Positions 16,249-23,895 of a stretch of DNA of 36,498 nucleotides are shown piece by piece. The notes beneath the pieces were generated by a model, which was given only the letters and a program-made list of their open reading frames with translations, did not search any database and was not told the origin of the DNA. A program made the position numbers and the translations under genes. The first letter of the stretch is position 1. Every line of letters starts with the position of its first letter. Source of the DNA: an archaeon (GTDB lineage: Archaea > Iainarchaeota > Iainarchaeia > Iainarchaeales > Iainarchaeaceae); assembly GCA_024653905.1 (NCBI GenBank), contig JANLGZ010000036.1, positions 1-36,498 on the forward strand, written 5' to 3'.

Positions 16249-17016
16249 TTACAGATACGCAACCCAAAGGATTACGAGTATTGCAATTATTGCAAGAATA
16301 AGAATCAGAACATCTGGATTTGAAAAGCTCAGAGAATAATCTGGTTTTCCATTGGTTTGATTGAATCCTTTTGATACTTTTGACACGAGTTCCACAGAAT
16401 ACTTAATCCATTCTGACGGATTAGACAGTTCCTCAAATGCCTCCGAGGTCAGTTCGGAAAATCCTTTATCCCTAAAAGGCACAGAACTTTTATTTACAAT
16501 GTTTCCTGTTGTTGCATTAATACGCAGATTTAATTCATGAGCTTCACTAACATTTGATTTTACTTCAATTTTTGCAATCCAAAAAGGAACATAAAACATT
16601 TCCAAACCTGAAATCATAACATTTTTTTTAGAAGTATTTTCCAAAGAAGCAGTTTTTATAAGAAGAATCTCTTTTGCTTCAGATTCATTCATTTTAGAAA
16701 CTAAAACCCTTGGATCATCCTCCTCGCTAACTTCATTACTTCTTGAAACATTCTCCAACAAAATAAGATCTGCAACAGCAGAATCAAATTCTTTGTTAAA
16801 AGCATTAAATGCTTTTGAACCGCTGAAAACATGATTTGTTTTCTTTTCCGTTTCCTCAACAACATCATAAGAATAGAAATAATACGGAACATAAATCAAA
16901 TTAGTTGAAGAAAACGTAAATCCGTTCCAGTGTTTTTCTTTAAGTAGGTTTGAAACCTTTTCCCCTGCTTCACTCAAATCAACTGAAACAGGGAATGCGG
17001 GTTTCTCTATAAACAT
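16249..17016 (-). CDS. Hypothetical C-terminally anchored protein, downstream of sepF
   Basis: No family is recognised in this 255-residue product. It has no signal peptide but a strong hydrophobic segment at the C-terminus (about residues 234-254), so it is likely a tail-anchored protein with a cytoplasmic body. Two similar segments occur, NLIYVPYYFYSYDV (about 39-52) and EMFYVPFWIAKIEV (about 141-154), suggesting an internal duplication of a beta-rich unit. The start lies four bases after the SepF stop, so it is co-transcribed with sepF. That context suggests, but does not prove, a division-site or envelope role. Confidence 0.72.
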   Translation of the reverse strand: MFIEKPAFPVSVDLSEAGEKVSNLLKEKHWNGFTFSSTNLIYVPYYFYSYDVVEETEKKTNHVFSGSKAFNAFNKEFDSAVADLILLENVSRSNEVSEEDDPRVLVSKMNESEAKEILLIKTASLENTSKKNVMISGLEMFYVPFWIAKIEVKSNVSEAHELNLRINATTGNIVNKSSVPFRDKGFSELTSEAFEELSNPSEWIKYSVELVSKVSKGFNQTNGKPDYSLSFSNPDVLILILAIIAILVILWVAYL

Positions 17017-17020
17017 TGTT

Positions 17021-17380
17021 TCACTGGTTTTCTCGTCTTTTTATTATTTTAACTCTGCTTGGAGTAATTAAAATTCTGTCTGATGAAATTCTTGCCATAT
17101 CGCCATCTATTCCATCAATACCTTGCTTTATTCCTCCAACCAAATCCTTTAATTTTATTGCATTTCTTTTTGAAAGCGCCTCAATATTCAACAGAATAAT
17201 GTTGCCTTTCTTTGCTTCCGCAACAACCAAGTCTCTATCTTCCTCTGATTGTAAAACTATTGGTTTTACAAACGCATCTGCGTTTTCATAAGGATCTTCT
17301 TCTTCTGACTCAAGATTGTTAAGGAAATCCTCAATATTAATTCCCTCATCCTTGCCGACAAGCTTCTCCAAAAAAGCCAT
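17021..17380 (-). CDS. sepF: Cell division protein SepF
   Basis: SepF is the membrane anchor that tethers FtsZ in archaea with FtsZ-based division. The 119-residue product has an N-terminal amphipathic helix (MAFLEKLVG) for membrane binding, an acidic linker (about 12-38) and the conserved SepF core. The core contains VKPIVLQSEEDRDLVVAEAKKGNIILLNIEAL and LVGGIKQGIDGIDGDMARISSDRILITPSRVKI, with the G.I.GIDGD.A.I....LITP signature. ATG 17380 is preceded by GGGGTGATTTGATA; the in-frame TTG six bases earlier is less likely. FtsZ itself is not in the window. Confidence 0.93.
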   Translation of the reverse strand: MAFLEKLVGKDEGINIEDFLNNLESEEEDPYENADAFVKPIVLQSEEDRDLVVAEAKKGNIILLNIEALSKRNAIKLKDLVGGIKQGIDGIDGDMARISSDRILITPSRVKIIKRRENQ

Positions 17381-17676
17381 TATCAAATCACCCCTTCATA
17401 AACAAGAACTGTTAGTTTACAATAATTGCTCATGACCATCTTAAAAATCCTTTTGCTAAACTCCTGTACATAACACTGCAGAAACCTGCAATGAACCATA
17501 CAAGCACTATCAAACCACGCAAAAAATCTGACAGAAATAATACTATCCTCACTCAAACACTGGAAAGTATACATAAAAAATATTTGAATTTCGAATACTA
17601 ATACCGGAAGAAGTTAACTTCCACAACTACTAGATTTTTTAACAACTTACATCTTACTCACTTGTGGGTTGATTTA
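17381..17676. other. Intergenic region between sepF and orc1; candidate replication origin
   Basis: These about 300 bases between divergent sepF and orc1 have no convincing gene. They hold an AT-rich stretch (about 17565-17600), a 12-base palindrome GAAGTTAACTTC (17610-17621), a TTCGAA palindrome (about 17590-17595) and CACTGGAAAG (17558-17567), which resembles the inner part of an origin recognition box. Archaeal origins commonly lie beside orc1/cdc6. There is no pair of full-length ORB repeats that I can see, so this is a position-based suggestion. Confidence 0.35.
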
Positions 17677-18882
17677 TTGCAGATACAGAATATTTTCGAA
17701 AAAGAATTTGCAAAAGAAACTATTTTTCTTGATAGGAACATGATAACCCCGCATTACACCCCAAAAGTACTTCCTTTCAGGGAAATTTACATTGGAGATA
17801 TTTCAAACCTTGTTTCTAAAACATTAAGAGGCCAAAAAGCAGATAATCTTTTCATTTATGGTAAAACAGGCACGGGTAAAACATCTGTTACTAAGCATGT
17901 GATAGAGCAATTATTGGAATTTGCTTCACAAAAAAACCTCCCTGTTGAGGGAAATTATGTTAACTGCAGAAATCATAACTCAAAATACAGAGCTCTTGTG
18001 AAAATTGTGAAGGAGTTTTATCCCGAAGAAAATTTTCTGGGTTTTTCTGCTGCGTTTGTTTATGAAAAATTGCTTGATTATGCAAGGAAAGGAAAACACC
18101 TTATTCTTGTTCTGGATGAAATTGATAAAGTAAAGGATTTGGACGAACTTGTTTATGGTTTGACAAGATGCAATGATGAACTTGATAAAGGAAGCATTTC
18201 AATAATCGGGATTTCTAATAATTTAATGTTTAAAGACAGATTAGACCCAAGAACAAAAAGCAGTTTGTGCCAGCATGAAATGATTTTCCCGCCTTATAAT
18301 GCACAGGAACTTTCAGAAATACTTGAACAAAGAACAGCACTGGCTTTTAAAGCGAATTCTGTGGAAAGTTCAGCAATTCATCTTGCTGCTGCAATTGCAG
18401 CACAAGAATCAGGAGATGCAAGAACTGCAGTAATGCTTTTGCTTCACGCAGGAGAAATCTCAGACAAAAAAGGAAGCGGAAAAGTAACTGATGTTGAAGT
18501 TAAAAAAGCAAAAAAGCATGTGGAGGAAGAACTTATTTTCAATATGGTTTCTACGCTTCCTGAACAACAGCAATTAGTTTTGTATGCAATCGCTTCTCTT
18601 TCTCTTGAAAAACGACCAATGCACAAAATAACAGGCGCAATAGAAGTTGGAGTTTTATTTTCAGGGGAAATTTATGATGAGTACTGCAGGCTTTCTAAAA
18701 AATATAAAGAAACAACAGTTTCAGCAAGATGGTACAGGCAATATATTTCTGAATTGGAAATGTATGGTTTGATTGTTTCAACTAATTCTGGAAAAGGAAT
18801 TAAAGGCCAGACAAGATTAATCAAGCTTGGTTTTGATGCTGATAAAATTAAAGGTTTGATTGAAAAGGAACTTGCAGGCTAA
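17677..18882 (+). CDS. cdc6: Orc1/Cdc6 replication initiator
   Basis: This AAA+ protein binds replication origins and loads the MCM helicase. The product of about 401 residues shows Walker A IYGKTGTGKTSV (about 59-70), Walker B LILVLDEIDK (about 142-151), sensor 1 IIGISNN (about 175-181), the DPRTKSSL segment (about 189-196) containing an arginine near the sensor 2/arginine-finger region, and a C-terminal winged helix (about 290-400). I favour TTG 17677, preceded by GGTTGAT, over TTG 17662, since the RBS-like sequence would otherwise be coding. It is transcribed away from sepF. Confidence 0.92.
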   Translation: MQIQNIFEKEFAKETIFLDRNMITPHYTPKVLPFREIYIGDISNLVSKTLRGQKADNLFIYGKTGTGKTSVTKHVIEQLLEFASQKNLPVEGNYVNCRNHNSKYRALVKIVKEFYPEENFLGFSAAFVYEKLLDYARKGKHLILVLDEIDKVKDLDELVYGLTRCNDELDKGSISIIGISNNLMFKDRLDPRTKSSLCQHEMIFPPYNAQELSEILEQRTALAFKANSVESSAIHLAAAIAAQESGDARTAVMLLLHAGEISDKKGSGKVTDVEVKKAKKHVEEELIFNMVSTLPEQQQLVLYAIASLSLEKRPMHKITGAIEVGVLFSGEIYDEYCRLSKKYKETTVSARWYRQYISELEMYGLIVSTNSGKGIKGQTRLIKLGFDADKIKGLIEKELAG

Positions 18883-18883
18883 A

Positions 18884-18893
18884 CATTAAATAC
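18884..18893 (+). promoter_or_regulatory. TATA box for the pilin gene
   Basis: CATTAAATAC lies just after the orc1 stop and 24 bases before the pilin ATG at 18917, which predicts a leaderless transcript separate from orc1. Confidence 0.55.
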
Positions 18894-18916
18894 CCAAAAG
18901 AACACTTATTCTAACT

Positions 18917-19429
18917 ATGAAAGGACAAGGCGCTTTAGAATATTTACTTCTCATCGGAGGCGGAGTGCTTATTGCAGTTATAGCAATAACAATAATACTC
19001 ACGCTTGCAGGAACAGGAGATGAACAAGTAAACAACAGTGGCACAGACACCTTTGATGCTATTCAAAATATTGCTGCTGAATCATCAGAACTTACAGGAG
19101 GAAATGTTGGTTCACCTTTAACTCTTATTATTGATGACACCGATAGACCTAATGTATCCGTAACTGTTGGAGGATTAGACATAGTTAAAATGGAAGCCCA
19201 AATAAACCCTGAACTTATATGTTCTAAAGTAACTGGAACGTGGAAATGTAACTTTCCCACTGGACAAGGCTCACTTGAAATTGGAAGAAGTTATACTCTA
19301 ATAGTAAAATGTTGGGTGAATGGAACTGCTCTTGATGGAGATCCAACCAAAATAATAACCAAAGATTTTATAGTTGGAGAACAAACTGAAATCCACACTA
19401 GTATCGGTTCAACAACCAATAGAGGCTAA
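18917..19429 (+). CDS. Class III signal peptide-containing pilin-like protein
   Basis: The 170-residue product begins MKGQGALEYLLLIGG, a class III (QXXXE) archaeal signal peptide. In euryarchaeal type IV-like pilins this is cut between Gly and Gln by the dedicated peptidase EppA, leaving the hydrophobic helix (about residues 3-32) as the assembly core. The remainder is a beta-rich extracellular domain with Gly/Thr/Asn content and two closely spaced cysteines (LICSKVTGTWKCNF) plus one more near 134. It is a single gene with its own TATA box; no assembly ATPase is near. It converges on the helicase gene. Confidence 0.85.
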   Translation: MKGQGALEYLLLIGGGVLIAVIAITIILTLAGTGDEQVNNSGTDTFDAIQNIAAESSELTGGNVGSPLTLIIDDTDRPNVSVTVGGLDIVKMEAQINPELICSKVTGTWKCNFPTGQGSLEIGRSYTLIVKCWVNGTALDGDPTKIITKDFIVGEQTEIHTSIGSTTNRG

Positions 19430-19457
19430 TGCAATAGACACAGCGTGCCAAATTAAA

Positions 19458-22400
19458 CTATTTTTTCATCAAAAGCTGTTGTTTCACACTTATTGCTATT
19501 TTTGGACTCAGGATTTTTTCCAAATCCTTAACATCAATTTTTTTCACATCAGAAATGCTTTTAATTCCAGAATTGAATAATCTTCTTGCCCTAACTCTTC
19601 CTATTCCTCTTAATTCACAGAGCATTACAAGTTCTTCTTTAATTCCGTTTTTGAGGCGCTTTCGCATTTTATTTAAAGGAGAAAAATGTTCCTGCAAACC
19701 AATAATTTTTGCTAATTCTAAGGCAGAGTAAGCAAGCCAGTCAGCATTCTGAAGTTTTGCTCTTAGAATCCCGGGCTGTACTTTAAAAGAATCAACCAAA
19801 TCCTGTTCTTTAACTTCCTCAACCCAATCTTTAAGCAAGAAGCTTGTCCAGAGTTTGGAAAGAATATTATTATCAGTGAACATTTCAACATCTGCATTAA
19901 TTGGAAGAAGTTCTTTATTTTCCTGTAATTGTTCCCAGAGTTCAGCTTCCTTGGAAGCAGGAGAAGAAACTAAAGGAGTAAATTCAGAAGTGTTAGTAAT
20001 CGTGAATAAGTAAGCAAGGTCATTGAATTTGTTCTGCTTTAAGGAAGTTATTATTGAAAATGCAGACATTGGATCAAGGTAAAGTTCAGTGACTCTTTTT
20101 CCCAAAGGAGTAGCATCTATTCTGTTTTCATCAGCATCAACAAAACCCATTTCTTCTAATTCTTTTACAATAGAAATTATTTTTCTGAATAAACTTGAAA
20201 GGTTCCCTGTTTGAGCAGCATAAAAGGTTTGCGAAAAAAACTTTTCAGCAGATTCCAAATCAAAAACAAAACCTGTTGAAATAACAGCCAATAAATGAAA
20301 TCTCAACGCTGTTTCTGAAGCTAATTTTGAATCCATGTTTTCTATTTCGCCATTAATAAAATAATCAAAATAATCATCCTTCTCAAATTCAGTTTTTGCA
20401 AGGAGTATTGCCTGACCTTCAGAATCATATTTGGGTCTGCCACTGTTATGGATAACCAATCCGTTGGCAATAAAATTATGCCCTGTTTCAAGCGTAAAAT
20501 CATAGACATACTCATCCACGAGTATTTTTCTCATGCACTTTATTTGGTCGGGGCACACTTGCCCAACCATGTTTTTATTGGAAACGCCATTAAACTGGGA
20601 TTTGGTCACGCTAACTTCCCATATGTGACTTTGCCTAAATGAATTGGGTTTTTTCCTACAAATCCTTGGAATCCACCCAAGCTTTGAAAACATGAGGCAG
20701 AAGTCGCGTGCGAGACGTTCGCTACTTGTAATCAAAAAGTATGAGTTTCCGGTTTCCCAACCATCACAATCACTGTACTCTTTGACAAATGCCTTTGCCA
20801 TTTCGTCAGGCAGATAAAACAACACCTCAGGCAATTTCAGAATAAAAGCCTTTTTCCCGGAAGGAACGCCCAGATTGGCAAGAAAATCACCTATCGGAAG
20901 AGATTTGAAACCGCAACAATAAGAGCCACGCCTCCATTTTGCTTTGGTTTTCTTGCCAAAAAGCGAATAAACCATTGAAGAATATTCCTCCTGAACACCA
21001 CGATTCTTGTTATAATACCTAATCAGATAAGAGTTGTCTTTTTTATTATAGTAAATCGAGCCATCAGACATTATTTTTGCGATGAACCTGCACAGATTTA
21101 CAGACCATTCAAGAGGGAATTTGTGTGCTTGATGACCAGTTTTGTTCATCAGCAAATCTTCTTTCCTCACAAATTTTTCCGAAGAAACATACTCAATCGG
21201 GGCACTTACTTCCCCCATAACACTAAATGCCACAGGGCAAGACAGGTAATCCGAAACTTTATGTGTTTCACCCACCTCCAAACTTTGGGCTTCACGCCAC
21301 TCATAAGGGTTTGGAAACGGTTTCGAACCATCATAAAACCAGTGCTGCAATTGTCTTGATTTTTCTGGCACCCCAAGCACCATAGCTGCTTTAGTCGGAC
21401 CAAACCCCTGCTCGTTTCTAAGCCTAAAGGATTCTGCGTAAAGTTCTTGGGCATTGGAAAAAGGCGAAATTCTCGGTTTTCCCGCGGCTATTTTGGTAAA
21501 ACAAAGCATGGGGTGTTCAGGAGTAACCCTTATTCTTTTCCCCCCACGGGTCTCTATCTCAATCAATTCTTGTGCCTTCCTTTTCCACAAAGAACGGACA
21601 GAAAAAATTTTTACAGACCCAGTTTCAAGTTCAACTCCAAGTAACTCCAACTTGCCATCTGCCTCTTTTTTCCCGACCTCGTCCGAACCAAAAAAGCGGG
21701 AAAAAATTTCCTCAACCCTTTTTACTCCATTGTTAGTGTATACCACGGTGTCTCCAGAAACACAACGCCCAGCCATTTGCTTCCATTCCGAAACTGGAAT
21801 TCTGTCCATCCCATAACCGGTGTAACGATAAGGGGTTTGTAGAATTACTCTATAAGCAGGAAGATTTACCCCCGCGGCTAAAGTTGGCGTTGAAGCAATA
21901 AATTTCAAATAATTTCTCCTGAACAAATCCTCGACAATTTCTCTTTGTTTCTGAAGCAAACCAGCATTGTGAAAACAACTCCCTTTCTTTATTAGTTCAG
22001 CAATTGTTCTGCACTGAACAGTGGGTTGTTCCAATACACTTAAAACTTTTTCAGCAGAATCATTCAAAACATTTTTTTCCTTTTCTGTGAGGACTTTTTC
22101 GGTGATATTCGCAAGTTTTTTTGCAGTAGCCTCACTGCTTCTTTTTGTGTTAGAAAAAACCAAAGCCTGTTTTCCTTTCTTAAGAGTATCAAGGCAAATA
22201 GAAATAGTTGGATCAGTGCTTAGAGTAACATCCTGAGAAGTTTCACCAAAATCAATTTTATCATCTAAAAAAACCCCTTCCTTTAATTCAACAGGCCTGT
22301 AATCGCTTTCAACTAACTCAGCACCAAGCCATTTGGAAAGATCTTTTGCATTTGGAATAGTTGCACTTAAACCAAGAACCTGAATATTCTTGTTCAGAAA

Positions 22401-22877
22401 ACGGAGCTTTGTAATAAGCATTTCTAAAGTAGCCCCTCTATCAGAACCAATGGAATGAATCTCATCCACCACAAGCAAACCTATTTGGGAGAGCCAATCC
22501 GCACGATGGTTCAGAAGCGAATTTAGTTTTTCATAAGTAGTAAAAATAATGTCTTTTTGTGAAAGATATTTTCCAGCAGAATCAAAATCACCAGTGCTTA
22601 AAACAGTTTTAATTCCGAGTTCGGCTGAATATTTATTTTTAAAATCATTAGAATGCTCAGAAGCCAATGCTCTTAATGGACAGGTGTAAACAACTTTTTT
22701 TCTGTTTTTTAAAATTGAATTTAAAGAAGCTAATTCAGCAACAACTGTTTTGCCTGAAGCTGTGGGAGAACTAACCACAATACTTTTTTCCAAAACACCC
22801 GCATCAATTGCTTTTTTCTGCATTGGATTGAATGAATCAAAACCATTGTGATGTTTTACTAATTCAATTATTTCCAT
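19458..22877 (-). CDS. hel308: Hel308-type Ski2-like DNA helicase with an in-frame intein
   Basis: The spliced host protein (about 699 residues) is a superfamily 2 helicase of the Hel308 group, which unwinds lagging strands at stalled forks. Residues 1-371 contain motif I SSPTASGKT (36-44), motif Ib-like LSTGDF, motif II DEIH (138-141), motif III SAT (171-173) and motif IV-V TLAAGVNLPAYRV (332-344). Motif VI reads QMAGR, then the 440-residue intein, then SGRPKYD. After the intein come the winged-helix and ratchet domains and a helix-hairpin-helix tail (LCELRGIGRVRARRLFNSGI). The ATG start at 22877 follows a GGTAT-containing leader 52 bases after the preceding small gene. Confidence 0.93.
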   Translation of the reverse strand: MEIIELVKHHNGFDSFNPMQKKAIDAGVLEKSIVVSSPTASGKTVVAELASLNSILKNRKKVVYTCPLRALASEHSNDFKNKYSAELGIKTVLSTGDFDSAGKYLSQKDIIFTTYEKLNSLLNHRADWLSQIGLLVVDEIHSIGSDRGATLEMLITKLRFLNKNIQVLGLSATIPNAKDLSKWLGAELVESDYRPVELKEGVFLDDKIDFGETSQDVTLSTDPTISICLDTLKKGKQALVFSNTKRSSEATAKKLANITEKVLTEKEKNVLNDSAEKVLSVLEQPTVQCRTIAELIKKGSCFHNAGLLQKQREIVEDLFRRNYLKFIASTPTLAAGVNLPAYRVILQTPYRYTGYGMDRIPVSEWKQMAGRCVSGDTVVYTNNGVKRVEEIFSRFFGSDEVGKKEADGKLELLGVELETGSVKIFSVRSLWKRKAQELIEIETRGGKRIRVTPEHPMLCFTKIAAGKPRISPFSNAQELYAESFRLRNEQGFGPTKAAMVLGVPEKSRQLQHWFYDGSKPFPNPYEWREAQSLEVGETHKVSDYLSCPVAFSVMGEVSAPIEYVSSEKFVRKEDLLMNKTGHQAHKFPLEWSVNLCRFIAKIMSDGSIYYNKKDNSYLIRYYNKNRGVQEEYSSMVYSLFGKKTKAKWRRGSYCCGFKSLPIGDFLANLGVPSGKKAFILKLPEVLFYLPDEMAKAFVKEYSDCDGWETGNSYFLITSSERLARDFCLMFSKLGWIPRICRKKPNSFRQSHIWEVSVTKSQFNGVSNKNMVGQVCPDQIKCMRKILVDEYVYDFTLETGHNFIANGLVIHNSGRPKYDSEGQAILLAKTEFEKDDYFDYFINGEIENMDSKLASETALRFHLLAVISTGFVFDLESAEKFFSQTFYAAQTGNLSSLFRKIISIVKELEEMGFVDADENRIDATPLGKRVTELYLDPMSAFSIITSLKQNKFNDLAYLFTITNTSEFTPLVSSPASKEAELWEQLQENKELLPINADVEMFTDNNILSKLWTSFLLKDWVEEVKEQDLVDSFKVQPGILRAKLQNADWLAYSALELAKIIGLQEHFSPLNKMRKRLKNGIKEELVMLCELRGIGRVRARRLFNSGIKSISDVKKIDVKDLEKILSPKIAISVKQQLLMKK
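20445..21764 (-). mobile_element. Intein with LAGLIDADG-type homing endonuclease in hel308
   Basis: The insert of 440 residues has all splicing landmarks. These are Cys1 in CVSGDTVVYT, the block B motif RVTPEHPML (about 79-87), and the C-terminal block F YDFTLETGHNFIANGLVIHN ending His-Asn, followed by Ser as the +1 residue. Two degenerate dodecapeptides of a LAGLIDADG endonuclease are present, FIAKIMSDGSI (about 227-237) and FVKEYSDCDGWE (about 326-337). Between block B and the endonuclease is a helix-turn-helix-like stretch (FGPTKAAMVLGVPEKS). It sits inside helicase motif VI, a site where only precise splicing restores function. No stop or frameshift is seen. Confidence 0.92.
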
Positions 22878-22929
22878 AAAAAAAATACGAAAAAATACCT
22901 TTTCTCAAAACTAAACCATTTATTTCAAA

Positions 22930-23109
22930 TTATTCTGGGTGAAAGCGAGTCTTTTTTCTTACAACGCAAAAAACATTTTCTTCAAGAATAATTTGCTGAG
23001 ATTTATGCCTGCCGGTTTTTACAATAATTTTTGGTTTTTTTATTTTTCTGGCTTCAGCCACAATTAAATCACCTTTAATTGCATCCCCTACTTCATAAAG
23101 GATTGTCAT
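22930..23109 (-). CDS. Small conserved-looking protein, 59 residues, in regulator operon
   Basis: This short gene is supported by position rather than by family. Its ATG overlaps the stop of the upstream regulator gene as ATGA, and the frame is clean to TAA. The product (MTILYEVGDAIKGDLIVAEA... ending VVRKKTRFHPE) is basic with alternating hydrophobic residues and may form a small beta barrel, possibly nucleic-acid binding; that is inference. It has one cysteine. It lies 52 bases upstream of hel308 and may be co-transcribed with it. Confidence 0.65.
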   Translation of the reverse strand: MTILYEVGDAIKGDLIVAEARKIKKPKIIVKTGRHKSQQIILEENVFCVVRKKTRFHPE

Positions 23110-23447
23110 TCAATAACCTCTACTTTCTTTTCCTTGATTAATTCATCCACAATTTTAACAGTCATCTCCAAATCCAACCTAAGTTCATTTGCAATTTCCT
23201 CATAATACGCTTCATTATTTTTCTTATAATACTCCAAAATTTCCTTTTTAGCAGTACCATAATCAACATCCCTAAGGTATATGACTTCTGTTCCTTCTAA
23301 TTTTTCTCTTACTGCCCCCCGAATGAAATCAGAAACATTCAAAAAAACACCTGCATTAACCATTTGTTTTATTTTTCTATACTCAAGAGGAGTCAATTTT
23401 ACCCCTACTGCTTTTGCTTTTAAAGTTTCCTGCTTTGTTTTGAACAT
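23106..23447 (-). CDS. RHH plus winged-helix transcriptional regulator
   Basis: The product of about 113 residues appears to join two DNA-binding modules. Residues 10-45 (AVGVKLTPLEYRKIKQMVNAGVFLNVSDFIRGAVREKL) look like a ribbon-helix-helix domain. Residues 60-110 (AKKEILEYYKKNNEAYYEEIANELRLDLEMTVKIVDELIKEKKVEVI) look like a winged helix with a wing-like basic end. I choose ATG 23447: a TATATAA-like box at about 23471-23478 is 25 bases upstream, giving a leaderless message, while ATG 23462 falls inside a palindrome over the promoter. That palindrome suggests autoregulation. The stop overlaps the 59-residue gene. Confidence 0.75.
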   Translation of the reverse strand: MFKTKQETLKAKAVGVKLTPLEYRKIKQMVNAGVFLNVSDFIRGAVREKLEGTEVIYLRDVDYGTAKKEILEYYKKNNEAYYEEIANELRLDLEMTVKIVDELIKEKKVEVIE

Positions 23448-23454
23448 ATAAAAA

Positions 23455-23478
23455 TTATACATGGTTAACCATATATAA
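23455..23478. promoter_or_regulatory. Palindromic operator over the regulator's promoter
   Basis: A perfect 12-base palindrome ATGGTTAACCAT (23461-23472) extends on both sides, after one mismatched pair, by TTATA and TATAA, making a 24-base near-perfect dyad. It overlaps the TATA region and predicted start of transcription of the RHH-winged-helix gene, an ideal place for an autoregulatory dimer to bind. Confidence 0.6.
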
Positions 23479-23733
23479 CTAAGTTATTTGTGTAACTGCA
23501 ACCAGTTCATCTTTCAAAGCAAGATGTTCATATGCTTTTTGCAGGGCTAAAATTGCTTTTGGAATCTCATTTATATTAAGAGAATTGGTGGATTTCCATT
23601 GCTCTCCTATTTTGTAATTTTTCTGTATTGAAACGCTCTTAAAATGCCTTCCTTCTTTAGCATCATTTTCCCATACAGAAACACTCACGTTCCCTGCCTG
23701 AAATTTTGCAATCGGAGTTTTGTTTTCAACCAT
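23479..23733 (-). CDS. Conserved hypothetical protein, 84 residues
   Basis: The product (VENKTPIAKFQAGNVSVSVW.. then FKSVSIQKNYKIGEQWKSTNSL and IPKAILALQKAYEHLAL) resembles a small conserved family I recall from archaea and bacteria with the pattern F.aG.vs.sVW.n.......sv.i.r.Y....W..t.sl...elpka...l.ka. I know no function for it. The first half is beta-rich and the end is helical. ATG 23733 follows GGTGGT with six bases spacing. The gene is 18 bases after a predicted 27-residue peptide gene and ends exactly where the next gene's operator begins. Confidence 0.75.
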   Translation of the reverse strand: MVENKTPIAKFQAGNVSVSVWENDAKEGRHFKSVSIQKNYKIGEQWKSTNSLNINEIPKAILALQKAYEHLALKDELVAVTQIT

Positions 23734-23751
23734 GATTTTACCACCTGCCCA

Positions 23752-23835
23752 CTAATAGGTTCTCCACACTTTCTGCCTTGGATTTTGTGTTGGTTCCCTT
23801 GTTTCTACAAACCTTACTAATCTAAACGCATACAT
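23752..23835 (-). CDS. Possible 27-residue peptide gene
   Basis: An ATG at 23835 is preceded by AGAGGTGATTTA, the best RBS form in this window, and by a TTTATAAA box (23869-23876) at a distance that fits a start of transcription near 23847. The peptide begins MYAFRLVRFVETREP and ends in VWRTY; it is basic and Arg-rich. It lies 18 bases upstream of the 84-residue gene. It may be a real small protein or a leader peptide. The frame continues upstream to 23967, but that part crosses the promoter and a tandem repeat. Confidence 0.5.
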   Translation of the reverse strand: MYAFRLVRFVETREPTQNPRQKVWRTY

Positions 23836-23868
23836 TAAATCACCTCTGAAATAAATGAGATCTGAGAG

Positions 23869-23876
23869 TTTATAAA
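23869..23876 (-). promoter_or_regulatory. TATA box for the 27-residue/84-residue gene pair
   Basis: TTTATAAA is self-complementary and lies about 34 bases before the ATG at 23835 on the minus strand. It predicts a short leader containing GGTGA. Confidence 0.55.
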
Positions 23877-23895
23877 GAACTGGAAGGGGTGGGTT

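Noticed and set aside
17383-17574. 63-codon minus-strand frame upstream of sepF
   Set aside because: Its stop lies two bases before the sepF ATG, which is operon-like. However, the product is Cys/Phe-rich, has no good RBS and resembles nothing known, and the region has better claims as an intergenic or origin sequence.
21123-21816. Plus-strand open frames across the intein
   Set aside because: They are opposite-strand shadows of a coherent intein with all splicing motifs on the minus strand.
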